Source: Ohtaekwangia sp966211525 (GTDB lineage Bacteria; Bacteroidota; Bacteroidia; Cytophagales; Cyclobacteriaceae). Taken from it: DNA of 64,000 nt. How positions within the stretch are numbered: position 1 is the stretch's first letter; every line of letters starts with the position of its first letter. Below the pieces are notes generated by a model. That model saw nothing but the letters and a program-made list of their open reading frames with translations. It had not been told where the DNA came from and did not search any database. The stretch covers positions 1-64,000 of the forward strand of contig CBIHOZ010000015.1 of the NCBI GenBank assembly GCA_966211525.1, written 5' to 3'. This document shows, one piece after another, positions 25,071 to 33,404 of the stretch. Position numbers and translations under genes: made by a program.

Positions 25071-25670
25071 CTACCGGTATAGTTTTGTTAATTCTTCTGC
25101 TGTGTGGGGCAACGCTAGTCCCCGTTTTTCTTTCTCTATCAAATATAAGAAAACATCATGGTGACTGTCCATTACATCGATCCACCCGGCTATACAAGCC
25201 TGCACCGATGGTTGTTGCATCACCTGGTTTACATACGCTTCGTGCAGCCCGGCATCAAAAGAAGGTGATACAAAAAACGTAGTCTCACCTTTAATTTTAT
25301 GCCTGATGCAAATTTCGCCAGATACGATGTTAGGCAGTGTATATACAAACAACGCAGGACTTGAAGATGTTTTGGCAGCTTCGTGATACCGCACATCGGT
25401 ATCGAGACTTGCGTGTGCATTGGACAGTACCAGCGACACCGTTTCGGGAGCGTATTGCTTTATCGGCAAATCGCGAAGCAGCACTTCTGTTGCCAGAAAG
25501 CCCAGCTTGGCGAGCCGATCCATTTTATAAAATTTAGGATACTCCGGGGAGAAGTGATCGTAAGCGCCCGTCAGAAAATCATCCAGGGGAACGGATGTAT
25601 TCTCAAATGCCAACGTGCCCTGATGATAAATAGCCTGCTTACGAATTTTACTGCTGCCCGAAATAAACAT
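25071..25670 (-). CDS. Half-length ketosynthase-like protein without active-site Cys
   Basis: This 199-residue protein corresponds to only the N-terminal half of a beta-ketoacyl synthase (KMDRLAKLGFLATEVLL, VSLVLSNAHASLDTD, then CIAGWIDVMD). By alignment to the neighbouring KS the nucleophile position is Ser137 (FVSPSFDAG), and the C-terminal half with both catalytic His is missing. It ends cleanly and keeps operon spacing (5 and 9 bases to its neighbours), so it does not look like a decaying gene. Similar short KS-like proteins are known to me from flexirubin-type clusters. It could be a structural or gatekeeping partner of the ketosynthases. Confidence 0.75.
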   Translation of the reverse strand: MFISGSSKIRKQAIYHQGTLAFENTSVPLDDFLTGAYDHFSPEYPKFYKMDRLAKLGFLATEVLLRDLPIKQYAPETVSLVLSNAHASLDTDVRYHEAAKTSSSPALFVYTLPNIVSGEICIRHKIKGETTFFVSPSFDAGLHEAYVNQVMQQPSVQACIAGWIDVMDSHHDVFLYLIEKEKRGLALPHTAEELTKLYR

Positions 25671-25679
25671 ATATATACT

Positions 25680-26927
25680 TTAGTTACGAGACATGCGCTC
25701 GTTTACATCAATCAGTTTTACCAGGCGCTTGAGCGAATTGCTGTGATCGCTCACATACGGGTTGTTTTGATCCCACACATACCCTGCGAGTACAGAACAG
25801 ATCTGACTCTTGATAACCGGATCCGGATTTTTAGAGAAGAATACTTTCTCCAACGTACCATCATACCAGGCCATTACATACGTGCGAAATACATCTACAC
25901 CCTGCTGCACTACTTTCGTATAGTCTCTGTCCCAATCAACAGACTCGCCTTTCAGTTTACGCACCACCTGCTTACTTGCCAAATGGCTGGACACTGTAGC
26001 GAACATTACACCTGACGAGAAGATCGGGTCGAGGAATTCCGTAACGTTACCGGTTAACACAAATCCTTTTCCGTAGAACTTATCGGTAGTGGCAGACCAT
26101 GCTTCGAGTTTGCGTGGTTCGTCCCATACCCATTTCACATCACCGAAACGTTTCTTCAAGTACGGGTGTCCTTCGATGCACGCTTTGTATTGTGCCGAAA
26201 GATCGCCCGGTATATTGTTGAAGTAGTCGAAGCCCCCTACAAAGCCGAGGGATGTAACACCGTTGGAGAATGGAATGATCCATGTCCAGAAGCCCGGTGC
26301 ATACATGATCGCGATGATACGGTTCGGTTCGTCAAAGTTATCGCGGTGCACATCGTGTACATGCGCGAATACAGCCTTGCGCGGGTCCAGGTTGGACGGT
26401 TTATCCAGGTTAAATAACCTTGGTATAACGCGACCATATCCACTGGCATCAATGATGAAACGCGCTGCTATTTTTTCGGTAGAACCATCGAGTCGCTGTA
26501 CGGTTGTAACCGAGCTTTCGTCTTCAAAAAATTCGATGGCTGTAACCGTTGTCTCAAAATCTACCTGTACACCTTTGCGTTGTACTTCTGTCGCGAGCGT
26601 CAGGTCGAACTCGGCACGTTGCACCTGCCAGGTCCAGTTCCAACCTTTTGAAAACTGATCGCTGAAATTGAAGTCTGATACATTCTCTCCTTTCAAAAAT
26701 TTAGCACCAAACTTTTGCTGAAAGTTCTTTGCCTTTACTGCTTCCAGTAAACCGGCATCATCCAATACTTCCATGCAACGCGGTAATAAACTTTCTCCGA
26801 TAACAAAACGCGGAAACTTTTCACGTTCAACAACTCGCACACTCAATCCGGCTTTGTGAATGATAGAAGCTGCGATGCTACCAGCAGGGCCTGCTCCAAT
26901 TACCAAAACGTCAATTTTTTCTTTCAT
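25680..26927 (-). CDS. FAD-dependent halogenase-like monooxygenase
   Basis: This 415-residue flavoprotein has the FAD fold GAGPAG at 11-16, GESLLPR at 44-50, a Lys-containing QKFGAKF segment near 71-77, and WTWIIP at 214-219. The last is an exact W-x-W-x-I-P halogenase signature that blocks ordinary hydroxylation. It therefore looks like a flavin-dependent halogenase of the phenol/pyrrole type. The most natural target is the aryl ring of the polyene, giving a chlorinated flexirubin. Family members without halogenase activity also carry similar motifs, so the reaction is inferred. A flavin reductase would be required and is not in the cluster. Confidence 0.8.
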   Translation of the reverse strand: MKEKIDVLVIGAGPAGSIAASIIHKAGLSVRVVEREKFPRFVIGESLLPRCMEVLDDAGLLEAVKAKNFQQKFGAKFLKGENVSDFNFSDQFSKGWNWTWQVQRAEFDLTLATEVQRKGVQVDFETTVTAIEFFEDESSVTTVQRLDGSTEKIAARFIIDASGYGRVIPRLFNLDKPSNLDPRKAVFAHVHDVHRDNFDEPNRIIAIMYAPGFWTWIIPFSNGVTSLGFVGGFDYFNNIPGDLSAQYKACIEGHPYLKKRFGDVKWVWDEPRKLEAWSATTDKFYGKGFVLTGNVTEFLDPIFSSGVMFATVSSHLASKQVVRKLKGESVDWDRDYTKVVQQGVDVFRTYVMAWYDGTLEKVFFSKNPDPVIKSQICSVLAGYVWDQNNPYVSDHSNSLKRLVKLIDVNERMSRN

Positions 26928-27006
26928 TGCTACAGTTCTAGTTGGGACTTTATTTTCTATATGTCTGATTCTTTCTTAACGTGGGCTATATATAGCACTT
27001 CATTTA

Positions 27007-28071
27007 CTATACCGGCTTACACACCAGCAGGGTGTTACCTACTCCCAGCATATCTTTCTGCTCTGCTACTTCGAAGCCTGCTTCTTTGATAAAGCCTTTA
27101 AATATATCAGAGTGATACATCTGGCTGTTACCATTAGCCATGGCGGTGAAGTATATAGAAGTTTGCTGCAATGCAAACGCTCCTACCTGGAATCGCTGGC
27201 AATCCCAGAACGGTTCAAGTATATATACACTTCCGCCCGGGTTCAACGCCTGGCGGCAGCGTTTCAGAATGGATATGATCTGCTCATCGGAGAAACAATC
27301 GAGGAACTGACTCATCCATATAGCATCAAAACCTTTCGGGAACGGAAGCGATTCAACGAGTATATCACTTTCGTGGAAACGGATACGATCGCCAAAGCCT
27401 CTCGCAGTAATATTTTTATTGGCCATATTTACCTGGCCCGGTAAATCAAAAATTGTAACGATAACATCCGGATCGTGCTGGAAACATTCCAACGCCCACT
27501 TACCGGTGTTACCACCTATATCCAGTAATGATTTCGGTTTATGCTTGAACACGATTGGCAATACATCTGCAAAAGACGCATCTGAATAGTAATGATCAAA
27601 CGCCAGCCAGCTCTCTCTTACTTTCGGAGGAAAGTGTGCAAGCGCACGGTATAGTGTAGGCCAGTCACCAAACACTTTTAATCCTTCCGGCTTACCGTTC
27701 TCTATACTCTTGTCCAATGTAAATAAACCCTGATAGCATACATCGTTCATGAAATCGAAGTTCACTTGTGTAAGTTTATCATTCAGTATGAAGGTTGCTG
27801 TCTTCGTTACTTTATATATACCCTCCTTGCAAGTGAGCAACCCTATACCCAGTGCCGCTTCCATCAATACGCGTACACCGTATTTGGATACATTTGTTTT
27901 TTCAACCACCTGCTCCTGCGTAAGACCGTCAGCATGTTGTTGAATGAGTTGCAGTATACCAGTGTCGCGCAGTACGCGGGTTGTCTGAAAAACGGCTGGA
28001 GCAAACGCTATCCATTGTGCCTTTTCAATTGACTGTAGAGCTGTGAGTTTGTCTTCTTCAAAAAAATTCAT
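27007..28071 (-). CDS. SAM-dependent methyltransferase with winged-helix N-terminus
   Basis: This protein of about 354 residues starts at the ATG at 28071. The open frame reaches 28182, inside the neighbouring KS gene, but those first 37 residues are Cys-rich and unlike the family. The N-terminal 100 residues are a winged-helix dimerisation domain (TGILQLIQQHADGLTQEQVVEKTNVSKYGVRVLMEAAL). The catalytic domain has motif I KSLLDIGGNTGKWA, FDLPGQVNMA and FDAIWMSQFLDCF. This is the plant/bacterial O-methyltransferase architecture. In the cluster it may methylate the aryl ring or its hydroxyl. It ends 79 bases before the halogenase start. Confidence 0.85.
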   Translation of the reverse strand: MNFFEEDKLTALQSIEKAQWIAFAPAVFQTTRVLRDTGILQLIQQHADGLTQEQVVEKTNVSKYGVRVLMEAALGIGLLTCKEGIYKVTKTATFILNDKLTQVNFDFMNDVCYQGLFTLDKSIENGKPEGLKVFGDWPTLYRALAHFPPKVRESWLAFDHYYSDASFADVLPIVFKHKPKSLLDIGGNTGKWALECFQHDPDVIVTIFDLPGQVNMANKNITARGFGDRIRFHESDILVESLPFPKGFDAIWMSQFLDCFSDEQIISILKRCRQALNPGGSVYILEPFWDCQRFQVGAFALQQTSIYFTAMANGNSQMYHSDIFKGFIKEAGFEVAEQKDMLGVGNTLLVCKPV

Positions 28072-28079
28072 AAGCAGGT

Positions 28080-29198
28080 TTATTGATTGACTTTTTCCAC
28101 AACAAGTGCGGCATTGCATCCGCCAAAGCCGGAAGCAGTTTTTAAAATTCTTTTCAGTGGTTTGGATTGAAACGTACTGCAAACATTTATCTCTTTTGGA
28201 ACGCCAAACGTATCGAAACCGCGCGTGGGTATCAATTCGTTCTTCAAGAGACCATGTATGGTTATGATCGTTTCAATAACACCGGCTGCACCCAGTGTGT
28301 GGCCGTAGTATCCTTTCAAACTGTTGAGTGGAGTTTTACTCAAGCCTGCATAATTAAAGGCTTTCGCTTCCATCTCGTCATTATATATAGTAGCGGTTCC
28401 GTGAGCCGATACAAAGTCTATATCTGCCGGAGTAAGCTCTGATGTCTGAAGTGCATGTGTGATTGCAAAGGCAAGCTCTTCACCGGTACGCGAAGGACCC
28501 GATATATGGTTCGCATCGTTGCTCACACCACTTCCCAGTAAACGCACTTCAGGAGTTATACCGAGTGATGCAGGATCTGCCGACAGTATCATAACACCGG
28601 CAGCTTCACCGAGATTTATACCGGTACGATTGGCATCAAAAGGTTTACAGTGCGCAGGACTTATTGCCTGCAGACTTTGAAACCCCGATACTACAAAGCG
28701 ACTTAAGACATCGGCACCAAGTATAACAGCATGATCGTACTGTCCATTTTCCAGGAAGCGTTTCGCTATAATCAGCGCCAGCACCCCGGATATACAGGCG
28801 TTGGACACCACTATATTTTTCTTAAAACCAAATATACCACCGAGATACTCTGCTACTGCGTGCAAATGTATTCGTGGATGATTGGCGTTCTCGTGATCGA
28901 GTTGATCTATATTTCCCTTTGTGGTTGACAGAATAAAAATTGTTTTATCTGCCGGAAGGGTAAACTTCTTCAATGCGGCATCCAGTGCTTTTATACTGAT
29001 CTCTTCAAAACGTGTATGTGTGTCAGCGGGTGCCAGGTTGTCGATAGCAGATGCCATGAAAGGTTTATCGTTCCATGAAGTATTGTTAACCGACTTCACG
29101 CCTGATATACCATTGCGTATAGCGCTGTAGTTGTCTTCGCTGGTAGCACCCAGCGGAGAAACGATACTATCTGCTACTGACCATACTGCTCGTGCCAT
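28080..29198 (-). CDS. Beta-ketoacyl-ACP synthase (second KS)
   Basis: This 372-residue KAS-family protein has the nucleophile Cys135 in VVSNACISGVLAL, His in VSAHGTATIYNDE and His in GYYGHTLGAAG, so the triad is complete. The C-terminal GFGGCNAAL strand is present. It is more divergent and shorter than the 23612 enzyme, suggesting another step such as starter condensation with the aryl-acyl unit. Its start codon overlaps the thioesterase stop (TAATG), and the methyltransferase begins 8 bases after its own stop. Confidence 0.9.
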   Translation of the reverse strand: MARAVWSVADSIVSPLGATSEDNYSAIRNGISGVKSVNNTSWNDKPFMASAIDNLAPADTHTRFEEISIKALDAALKKFTLPADKTIFILSTTKGNIDQLDHENANHPRIHLHAVAEYLGGIFGFKKNIVVSNACISGVLALIIAKRFLENGQYDHAVILGADVLSRFVVSGFQSLQAISPAHCKPFDANRTGINLGEAAGVMILSADPASLGITPEVRLLGSGVSNDANHISGPSRTGEELAFAITHALQTSELTPADIDFVSAHGTATIYNDEMEAKAFNYAGLSKTPLNSLKGYYGHTLGAAGVIETIITIHGLLKNELIPTRGFDTFGVPKEINVCSTFQSKPLKRILKTASGFGGCNAALVVEKVNQ

Positions 29199-29611
29199 TA
29201 TACCTCCATCTTGTTTTTCCAGGCTTGAAAAAATTCAGGCACGGTGAGTTGCAATTGAAAATTCTTAATGTCTACAAATACCTGCATGGTACTGCCTACA
29301 GCTACAAGGTCGTTTGATACCGACTCGTACATGTTGTAACTGAATTTAAGTTTCGCTGCGTTGGTAGGCTCGTATATAGATTCTACAATAACTGAATTAC
29401 CGTAACGAAGAGGCTTCTTATAATCGCACTGTGCTGAAACCACCGGCACTGCTAATCCGTTCTTGTAAAAGTCGAGATAGGAAATTCCATATTTCATACC
29501 GAATGCTTCACGGCCATCTTCAAAATATCGGAGGTAATGGCCATGCCACACAATGCCGAGCGGGTCGGCCTCATTGAATCGCACGATAACTTCTGTTCGG
29601 TAAATCAGCAC
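29198..29611 (-). CDS. Hotdog acyl-CoA/ACP thioesterase (4HBT family)
   Basis: This protein of about 137 residues is of the 4-hydroxybenzoyl-CoA thioesterase type, with the motif RFNEADPLGIVWHGHYLRYFEDGREAFG in which the Asp is catalytic. I chose the GTG start at 29611 (then LIYRTEVIVRF). The frame is open to 29641 with only a TTG, but that upstream part lies in a terminator hairpin for the preceding gene and adds a Cys-rich stretch foreign to the family. It would release or proofread acyl chains from ACP. It is translationally coupled to the KS gene through TAATG. Confidence 0.85.
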   Translation of the reverse strand: MLIYRTEVIVRFNEADPLGIVWHGHYLRYFEDGREAFGMKYGISYLDFYKNGLAVPVVSAQCDYKKPLRYGNSVIVESIYEPTNAAKLKFSYNMYESVSNDLVAVGSTMQVFVDIKNFQLQLTVPEFFQAWKNKMEV

Positions 29612-29635
29612 AATTTGGGGGGTATTTAAACAAAA

Positions 29636-29679
29636 GCACAAAGCTAAAAGCTTATTTGAGAAAACTTTCAGCTTTGTGC
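29636..29679 (-). terminator. Terminator-like hairpin inside the pigment cluster
   Basis: The arms GCACAAAGCT / AGCTTTGTGC are separated by 24 bases, which can also pair in part (AAAG/CTTT). On the minus strand TTTTGTTTAA follows. It lies 31 bases after the stop of the 29710 gene and just before the thioesterase GTG, so it could attenuate transcription into the downstream half of the cluster. Confidence 0.65.
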
Positions 29680-29709
29680 CTTTAGAATCTTACTTTTTAT
29701 CGGATGATC

Positions 29710-30345
29710 TTACGGGCGATAGTATTTTTTGCGCCACATCGGATATTCTTTCTTCTTGATGCGTTCTAAAATCACGAAGAGTGCCCCTCCCCAGAAGTTA
29801 CGCATTCCAAATCCTCTTGGTACTCCGGTTACACGTTCTGAAAACAGAACCTCTTTGGTGTCCAGTTTGATGAACGTTACCCACACCGATGCTTCTTCAT
29901 TTAATTTGCTGAAGCTCTCTACGTTGAACATCATACCGATACCGGATAAACCTTTGAAGTCGTACGATGAAACGATTGCCGCTACACCATCTCTGTTCAG
30001 GTGTATATAATCTTTGTCTGAGTTCGAGAGCATGGACAATACATCGAGTGATGCATTGTTATCAAGTGTAGGCTGAATGTTTTTATCGATCTTCTTTTTC
30101 TCAATCGCCAAAGCAATATCATACTTTTCACCTTCTGTAACCATGAGATTATTCCACGCCTCCACCAGGTGACGTATGTCTGATTCGGAGCCAAGCTTCT
30201 CGCGATCGCCGATTAATTTTGCCTGCGAAAAGTCAAGACCAAGCCAGGTAATTTTTGCATCTTCCCTGAATACATCGCTGCGATCCTGAGCAACCGCTAT
30301 AGAAGCAACAAACAAGAGGACGATGAGGGTTTTGAGTTGTTTCAT
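29710..30345 (-). CDS. Exported protein of the pigment cluster, unknown
   Basis: This 211-residue protein has the signal peptide MKQLKTLIVLLFVASIAVAQ. The mature part is alpha/beta, with KITWLGLDFSQAKLIGDRE near the start, SSYDFKGLSGIGMMFNVES in the middle and RVTGVPRGFGMRNFWGGALF at the end. I do not recognise catalytic motifs. Similar exported proteins accompany other flexirubin-type clusters in my recollection, so a periplasmic accessory role is likely. It is followed by the hairpin at 29636-29679. Confidence 0.65.
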   Translation of the reverse strand: MKQLKTLIVLLFVASIAVAQDRSDVFREDAKITWLGLDFSQAKLIGDREKLGSESDIRHLVEAWNNLMVTEGEKYDIALAIEKKKIDKNIQPTLDNNASLDVLSMLSNSDKDYIHLNRDGVAAIVSSYDFKGLSGIGMMFNVESFSKLNEEASVWVTFIKLDTKEVLFSERVTGVPRGFGMRNFWGGALFVILERIKKKEYPMWRKKYYRP

Positions 30346-30406
30346 AGTTCGTGTTTAAGAATATAGTTTACGCGTTATTTCCTGTAGCGTTAAGGTGCCT
30401 ATAGAA

Positions 30407-30835
30407 TTAAGGCATTTCAATTTTAGCAAAAATTCTCATTTCGCAAGAGCACAACAGTTGCCCGTCCTGCTCAACTTTACCCTGTGCTATAGTTAACTCC
30501 AGCACCTGGTTAACAATGCGAATAGAAGTTGTTATAGTCGAGTTCTCGCGCGGCAACGCATTGATTTTTAAATCTCTGACAGCCGCTATATATCCGATGG
30601 GTACCGGTATATTTTTTTGTTGACATTGATACCCAACATGTACGGCAGCCGTTTGTGCTATATTTTCCACAAGTCCGGGTTCTGCAAAGTATCCTTCACT
30701 TACAAATACATTATCAGGCTCTATTGCGAGTTGTGTCACAGCATGCTCATCGCTTACTTCCACCAGGTTGTGGATCATCACAATTGGTTCGCGCTGCGGG
30801 ATATAGTTTGTAATGTTGGATTTGGTTGCAAGCAT
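30407..30835 (-). CDS. Hotdog-fold 3-hydroxyacyl-ACP dehydratase-like protein (ApeP type)
   Basis: This 142-residue protein starts at the ATG at 30835. The frame is open to 30955 but the extra 40 residues are Ser/Arg-rich and overlap the acyltransferase gene, so they are unlikely. Hotdog features include YIPQREPIVMIHNLVEV, the turn EGYFAEPGLVENIAQTAAVHVGYQ in place of the usual GHFPG-type motif, and PIGYIAAVRDLKINALPR. This is the pattern of the second aryl-polyene dehydratase subunit, which pairs with the FabZ-like protein (20124) to form a heteromeric dehydratase. Pairing here is inferred, because the genes lie 10 kb apart. Confidence 0.78.
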   Translation of the reverse strand: MLATKSNITNYIPQREPIVMIHNLVEVSDEHAVTQLAIEPDNVFVSEGYFAEPGLVENIAQTAAVHVGYQCQQKNIPVPIGYIAAVRDLKINALPRENSTITTSIRIVNQVLELTIAQGKVEQDGQLLCSCEMRIFAKIEMP

Positions 30836-30878
30836 GATGTTTACTTTTCTGACGGTACATGTGCGGTATGGCCGACTC

Positions 30879-31763
30879 TTATTTTCCCCAAAAGTTATAA
30901 TAATTAAACCACTGTATCGGGTATAGAAATACTTTTTGCTCGAGCTCCGCGACAAAAGCCTTCATCAGTTTTTCTGTAAACTCCTGTTTGGGCTCGTCAT
31001 CCTTGCGTTCATAAAGGTCGCTACCAAAAAAATGATAATGTGTAGGCGATTCCTTAAAGGCAAATACGATGGATACCGGTACTTTGAAACCTGCAGCAAG
31101 TTGAAACGGCCCCAGCGGAAACAACGCTTTGTCTCCGAGAAAATCCAATGCAAGTGTTTTATTGCCTTCGAGAAAACGATCGGCATGCAGACAGATCAAT
31201 TCATTGCGTTGCAACGCCTGGCCTATTGCATATACGTGCGAGATGTCGTTCTTGATAACGATCACGTTGAAGTTATGACCACCGGTAACTTCCTGCAGGT
31301 ATTGTTTGATGCGTTCATGTTCGCCATCAAACATCACTACGTTAACACGCGTATTCAGACGTTTTAACAAATGACCGGCTGCCTCCCAGTTGCCTACGTG
31401 GCCACTGAGTAATATACCGCCACGGCCACCTTTTACGATGTCGCGGAGATTTTCTTCACCATCAAAATTATAGGTAAACTTATTATCGATGCCGGCCATT
31501 ACAATGACCTTGTCCAGTAACGTCTGACCAAAAACGTAATAGTTACTATATATCTTCAGCAGCGAGGAAAGCTTTCCGTACTTGAGTCGCTTTCTGAAGT
31601 AGGCATAGATATGCTTTGATGAACTCCAGGAGACCAGAAAATAATAACCGGCAACAAACCTTAGTAAAAAGTACGCGGGTTTCACTCCCATGTACTTTAT
31701 TACATAGACGAATATCCTATAACCTAGTTTGTTACCTTTCGATTTACCTTGCCATCGCGGCAT
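30879..31763 (-). CDS. LpxL/HtrB-like lauroyl acyltransferase
   Basis: This 294-residue membrane-associated acyltransferase of the lipid A biosynthesis family has an N-terminal hydrophobic segment. The HxxxxE/D-type motif LLSGHVGNWEAAGHLL carries the catalytic His and Glu. The later part includes ICLHADRFLEGNKTL and FQLAAGFKVPVSIVFAF. It probably moves an acyl chain, here possibly the aryl-polyene acid itself, from ACP to a lipid acceptor at the inner membrane. It is encoded 4 bases downstream of an ACP gene, which supports an ACP-linked donor. Confidence 0.87.
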   Translation of the reverse strand: MPRWQGKSKGNKLGYRIFVYVIKYMGVKPAYFLLRFVAGYYFLVSWSSSKHIYAYFRKRLKYGKLSSLLKIYSNYYVFGQTLLDKVIVMAGIDNKFTYNFDGEENLRDIVKGGRGGILLSGHVGNWEAAGHLLKRLNTRVNVVMFDGEHERIKQYLQEVTGGHNFNVIVIKNDISHVYAIGQALQRNELICLHADRFLEGNKTLALDFLGDKALFPLGPFQLAAGFKVPVSIVFAFKESPTHYHFFGSDLYERKDDEPKQEFTEKLMKAFVAELEQKVFLYPIQWFNYYNFWGK

Positions 31764-31767
31764 AGGC

Positions 31768-32025
31768 TCATGAAGTTACTTTCTCTCCTACGCGGTTCGT
31801 CACGTAGTCATAGAAGTTCTGAAAAGTAACAATGTTCACGAAGTCTTCCGGCTTTACTTTAAAACCGAAGTTACTTTCAATTACCACCACCAGGTCAATG
31901 TAGTCGAGGCTATCCAGCTCAAGCGTTTCGCGCAGGTTGGCTTCCGGAACAATTTTGCCGGCCTCTACCTCAAATTCTTCTACTAAAAACCCATTGATTT
32001 TTTCAATGATTGCTGTTTGATTCAT
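31768..32025 (-). CDS. Acyl carrier protein (second copy)
   Basis: This ACP of about 85 residues has the attachment Ser in LRETLELDSLDYIDLVVVIES. The ATG at 32025 is preferred. An upstream GTG at 32040 would overlap the KS gene and add five residues. It sits between a ketosynthase gene (stop 2 bases ahead) and an LpxL-like acyltransferase (4 bases behind), so it may deliver the finished chain to that acyltransferase. It differs clearly from the ACP at 24808, which suggests separate jobs. Confidence 0.92.
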   Translation of the reverse strand: MNQTAIIEKINGFLVEEFEVEAGKIVPEANLRETLELDSLDYIDLVVVIESNFGFKVKPEDFVNIVTFQNFYDYVTNRVGEKVTS

Positions 32026-32027
32026 CG

Positions 32028-33251
32028 CTATTGCTTCCACTTTTTAACAATTAAGGTCGAGTTTGTTCCTCCGAATCCGAAAGAATTAGACAAAAATACG
32101 TCAATATTTTTATTCTGGGCCTTCGTGATAATATTCAGGCGCTCAGAGTCTTCGTCAGGAGTTTCGAAATTGATATTCGGTGCCATGAACGAATTTTGCA
32201 TCATCAGCAACGAGTATACAATTTCACTCGCACCAGCCATCCAACATTCGTGGCCAGTCATTGATTTGGTTGAACTCACCGGTGTATTTACGTCACCAAA
32301 CACATCGAATATAGCTTTCGCTTCGCTTGCATCTCCTGCCGGTGTAGAGGTTGCATGTGCGTTGATATAGTCTATCTCAGAAGCCTTCAAACCGGAATCC
32401 TTCATCGCGATGCGAAGTGATCGGGCCGGCCCCTGAACGGTTGGGTTGGAGATGTGCTCACCGTTCGAGGAGAAACCATAGCCAATCACCTCTCCCAATA
32501 TTTTTGCGCCTCTTCGTTGTGCAGACTCCAGGCTTTCGAGGATAACAGTTGCCGCACCTCCGCTGGGTACCAAACCATCGCGGTTCTTATCAAATGGTCT
32601 TGATGCTGCAGTCGGATTATTCTCGCGGATCGAGAATGCACTCAACGCATCAAAGTTTCCCATCGAATACTTATTAGTCTCTTGCGCTCCGCCACAGATG
32701 ATGCAGTCCTGCATGCCGTTCTTGATAAACATGGCAGCGAGCCCTATAGAATGCGAACCACTGGCACAGGCAGCACTCACGGTAAAGTTTATACCCTTTA
32801 ACCTGAAGATCGTGGCCAGGTTCATGTTTACCGTTGAGTTCAGTGACTGAAATACTGAACCTGATCCGATAAGCATTGTATCTTTTTTCTCGCGGATGAT
32901 ATCCGTTGCTTCGATAACCGGCTGGGCAGAACTGTCGTTACCGAAAATAATTCCGATCTCGTGCTGGTCGATATAGTCCTGATCAAGACCTGCGTTCTTC
33001 AATGCTTCTGTTGTAGACATGAAAGCATATTCACCTTGCTCCGGTAACATGATGCGCGCACGTCTGTCGAGCACACCCTTCAGAGAAGGTTTCTCTACTT
33101 TACCGGTAAGCCCCGAACGATACCCCATTTCCTTCCTGGCAGGATCCAGCCATATACCAGATTTACCATCATAAAGTGATTGCGTTACTTCCGCCAGGTC
33201 TTTGCCGATGCAGGAATAGATACCGATGCCCGTAATAACAACTCTATTCAT
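32028..33251 (-). CDS. Beta-ketoacyl-ACP synthase (third KS, FabB/FabF-like)
   Basis: This 407-residue KAS enzyme has Cys162 in VSAACASGSHSIGLA, His in YINAHATSTPAGD and His in SMTGHECWMAGASE. The last motif is GHECWMAGAS instead of the usual GH.LGA.G, as is normal in FabB-like enzymes. The C-terminal SNSFGFGGTNSTL is intact. It is full length. It heads a small group with an ACP and an LpxL-like acyltransferase and has its own promoter candidate about 66 bases upstream. It could prime or extend the chain carried by the second ACP. Confidence 0.92.
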   Translation of the reverse strand: MNRVVITGIGIYSCIGKDLAEVTQSLYDGKSGIWLDPARKEMGYRSGLTGKVEKPSLKGVLDRRARIMLPEQGEYAFMSTTEALKNAGLDQDYIDQHEIGIIFGNDSSAQPVIEATDIIREKKDTMLIGSGSVFQSLNSTVNMNLATIFRLKGINFTVSAACASGSHSIGLAAMFIKNGMQDCIICGGAQETNKYSMGNFDALSAFSIRENNPTAASRPFDKNRDGLVPSGGAATVILESLESAQRRGAKILGEVIGYGFSSNGEHISNPTVQGPARSLRIAMKDSGLKASEIDYINAHATSTPAGDASEAKAIFDVFGDVNTPVSSTKSMTGHECWMAGASEIVYSLLMMQNSFMAPNINFETPDEDSERLNIITKAQNKNIDVFLSNSFGFGGTNSTLIVKKWKQ

Positions 33252-33316
33252 AGAGAGGTCAAGGTTTTTTTAAATGTTTACCTTCCCGGCCAGGGGCAGG
33301 TAATGTTTTATTTTGG

Positions 33317-33324
33317 CAAAAATA
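33317..33324 (-). promoter_or_regulatory. Candidate -7 element for the KS-ACP-acyltransferase unit
   Basis: On the minus strand this reads TATTTTTG, an exact TAnnTTTG match, within the 153-base gap ahead of the KS gene at 32028. The -33 TTG is not clear. It suggests an internal start site within the long cluster. Confidence 0.35.
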
Positions 33325-33404
33325 ATTTTTTTAATTCTGATTGCCACCATTAACCCATGTAGTGCTACAAAGATTAGCAGTGATGTACCTTTTTAGAGAA
33401 TTAT

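Noticed and set aside
26985..26996. Palindrome GCTATATATAGC between methyltransferase and halogenase genes
   Set aside because: It is perfect but only 12 bp and made of TATA words that are abundant everywhere here. There is no second copy or promoter beside it to support an operator.
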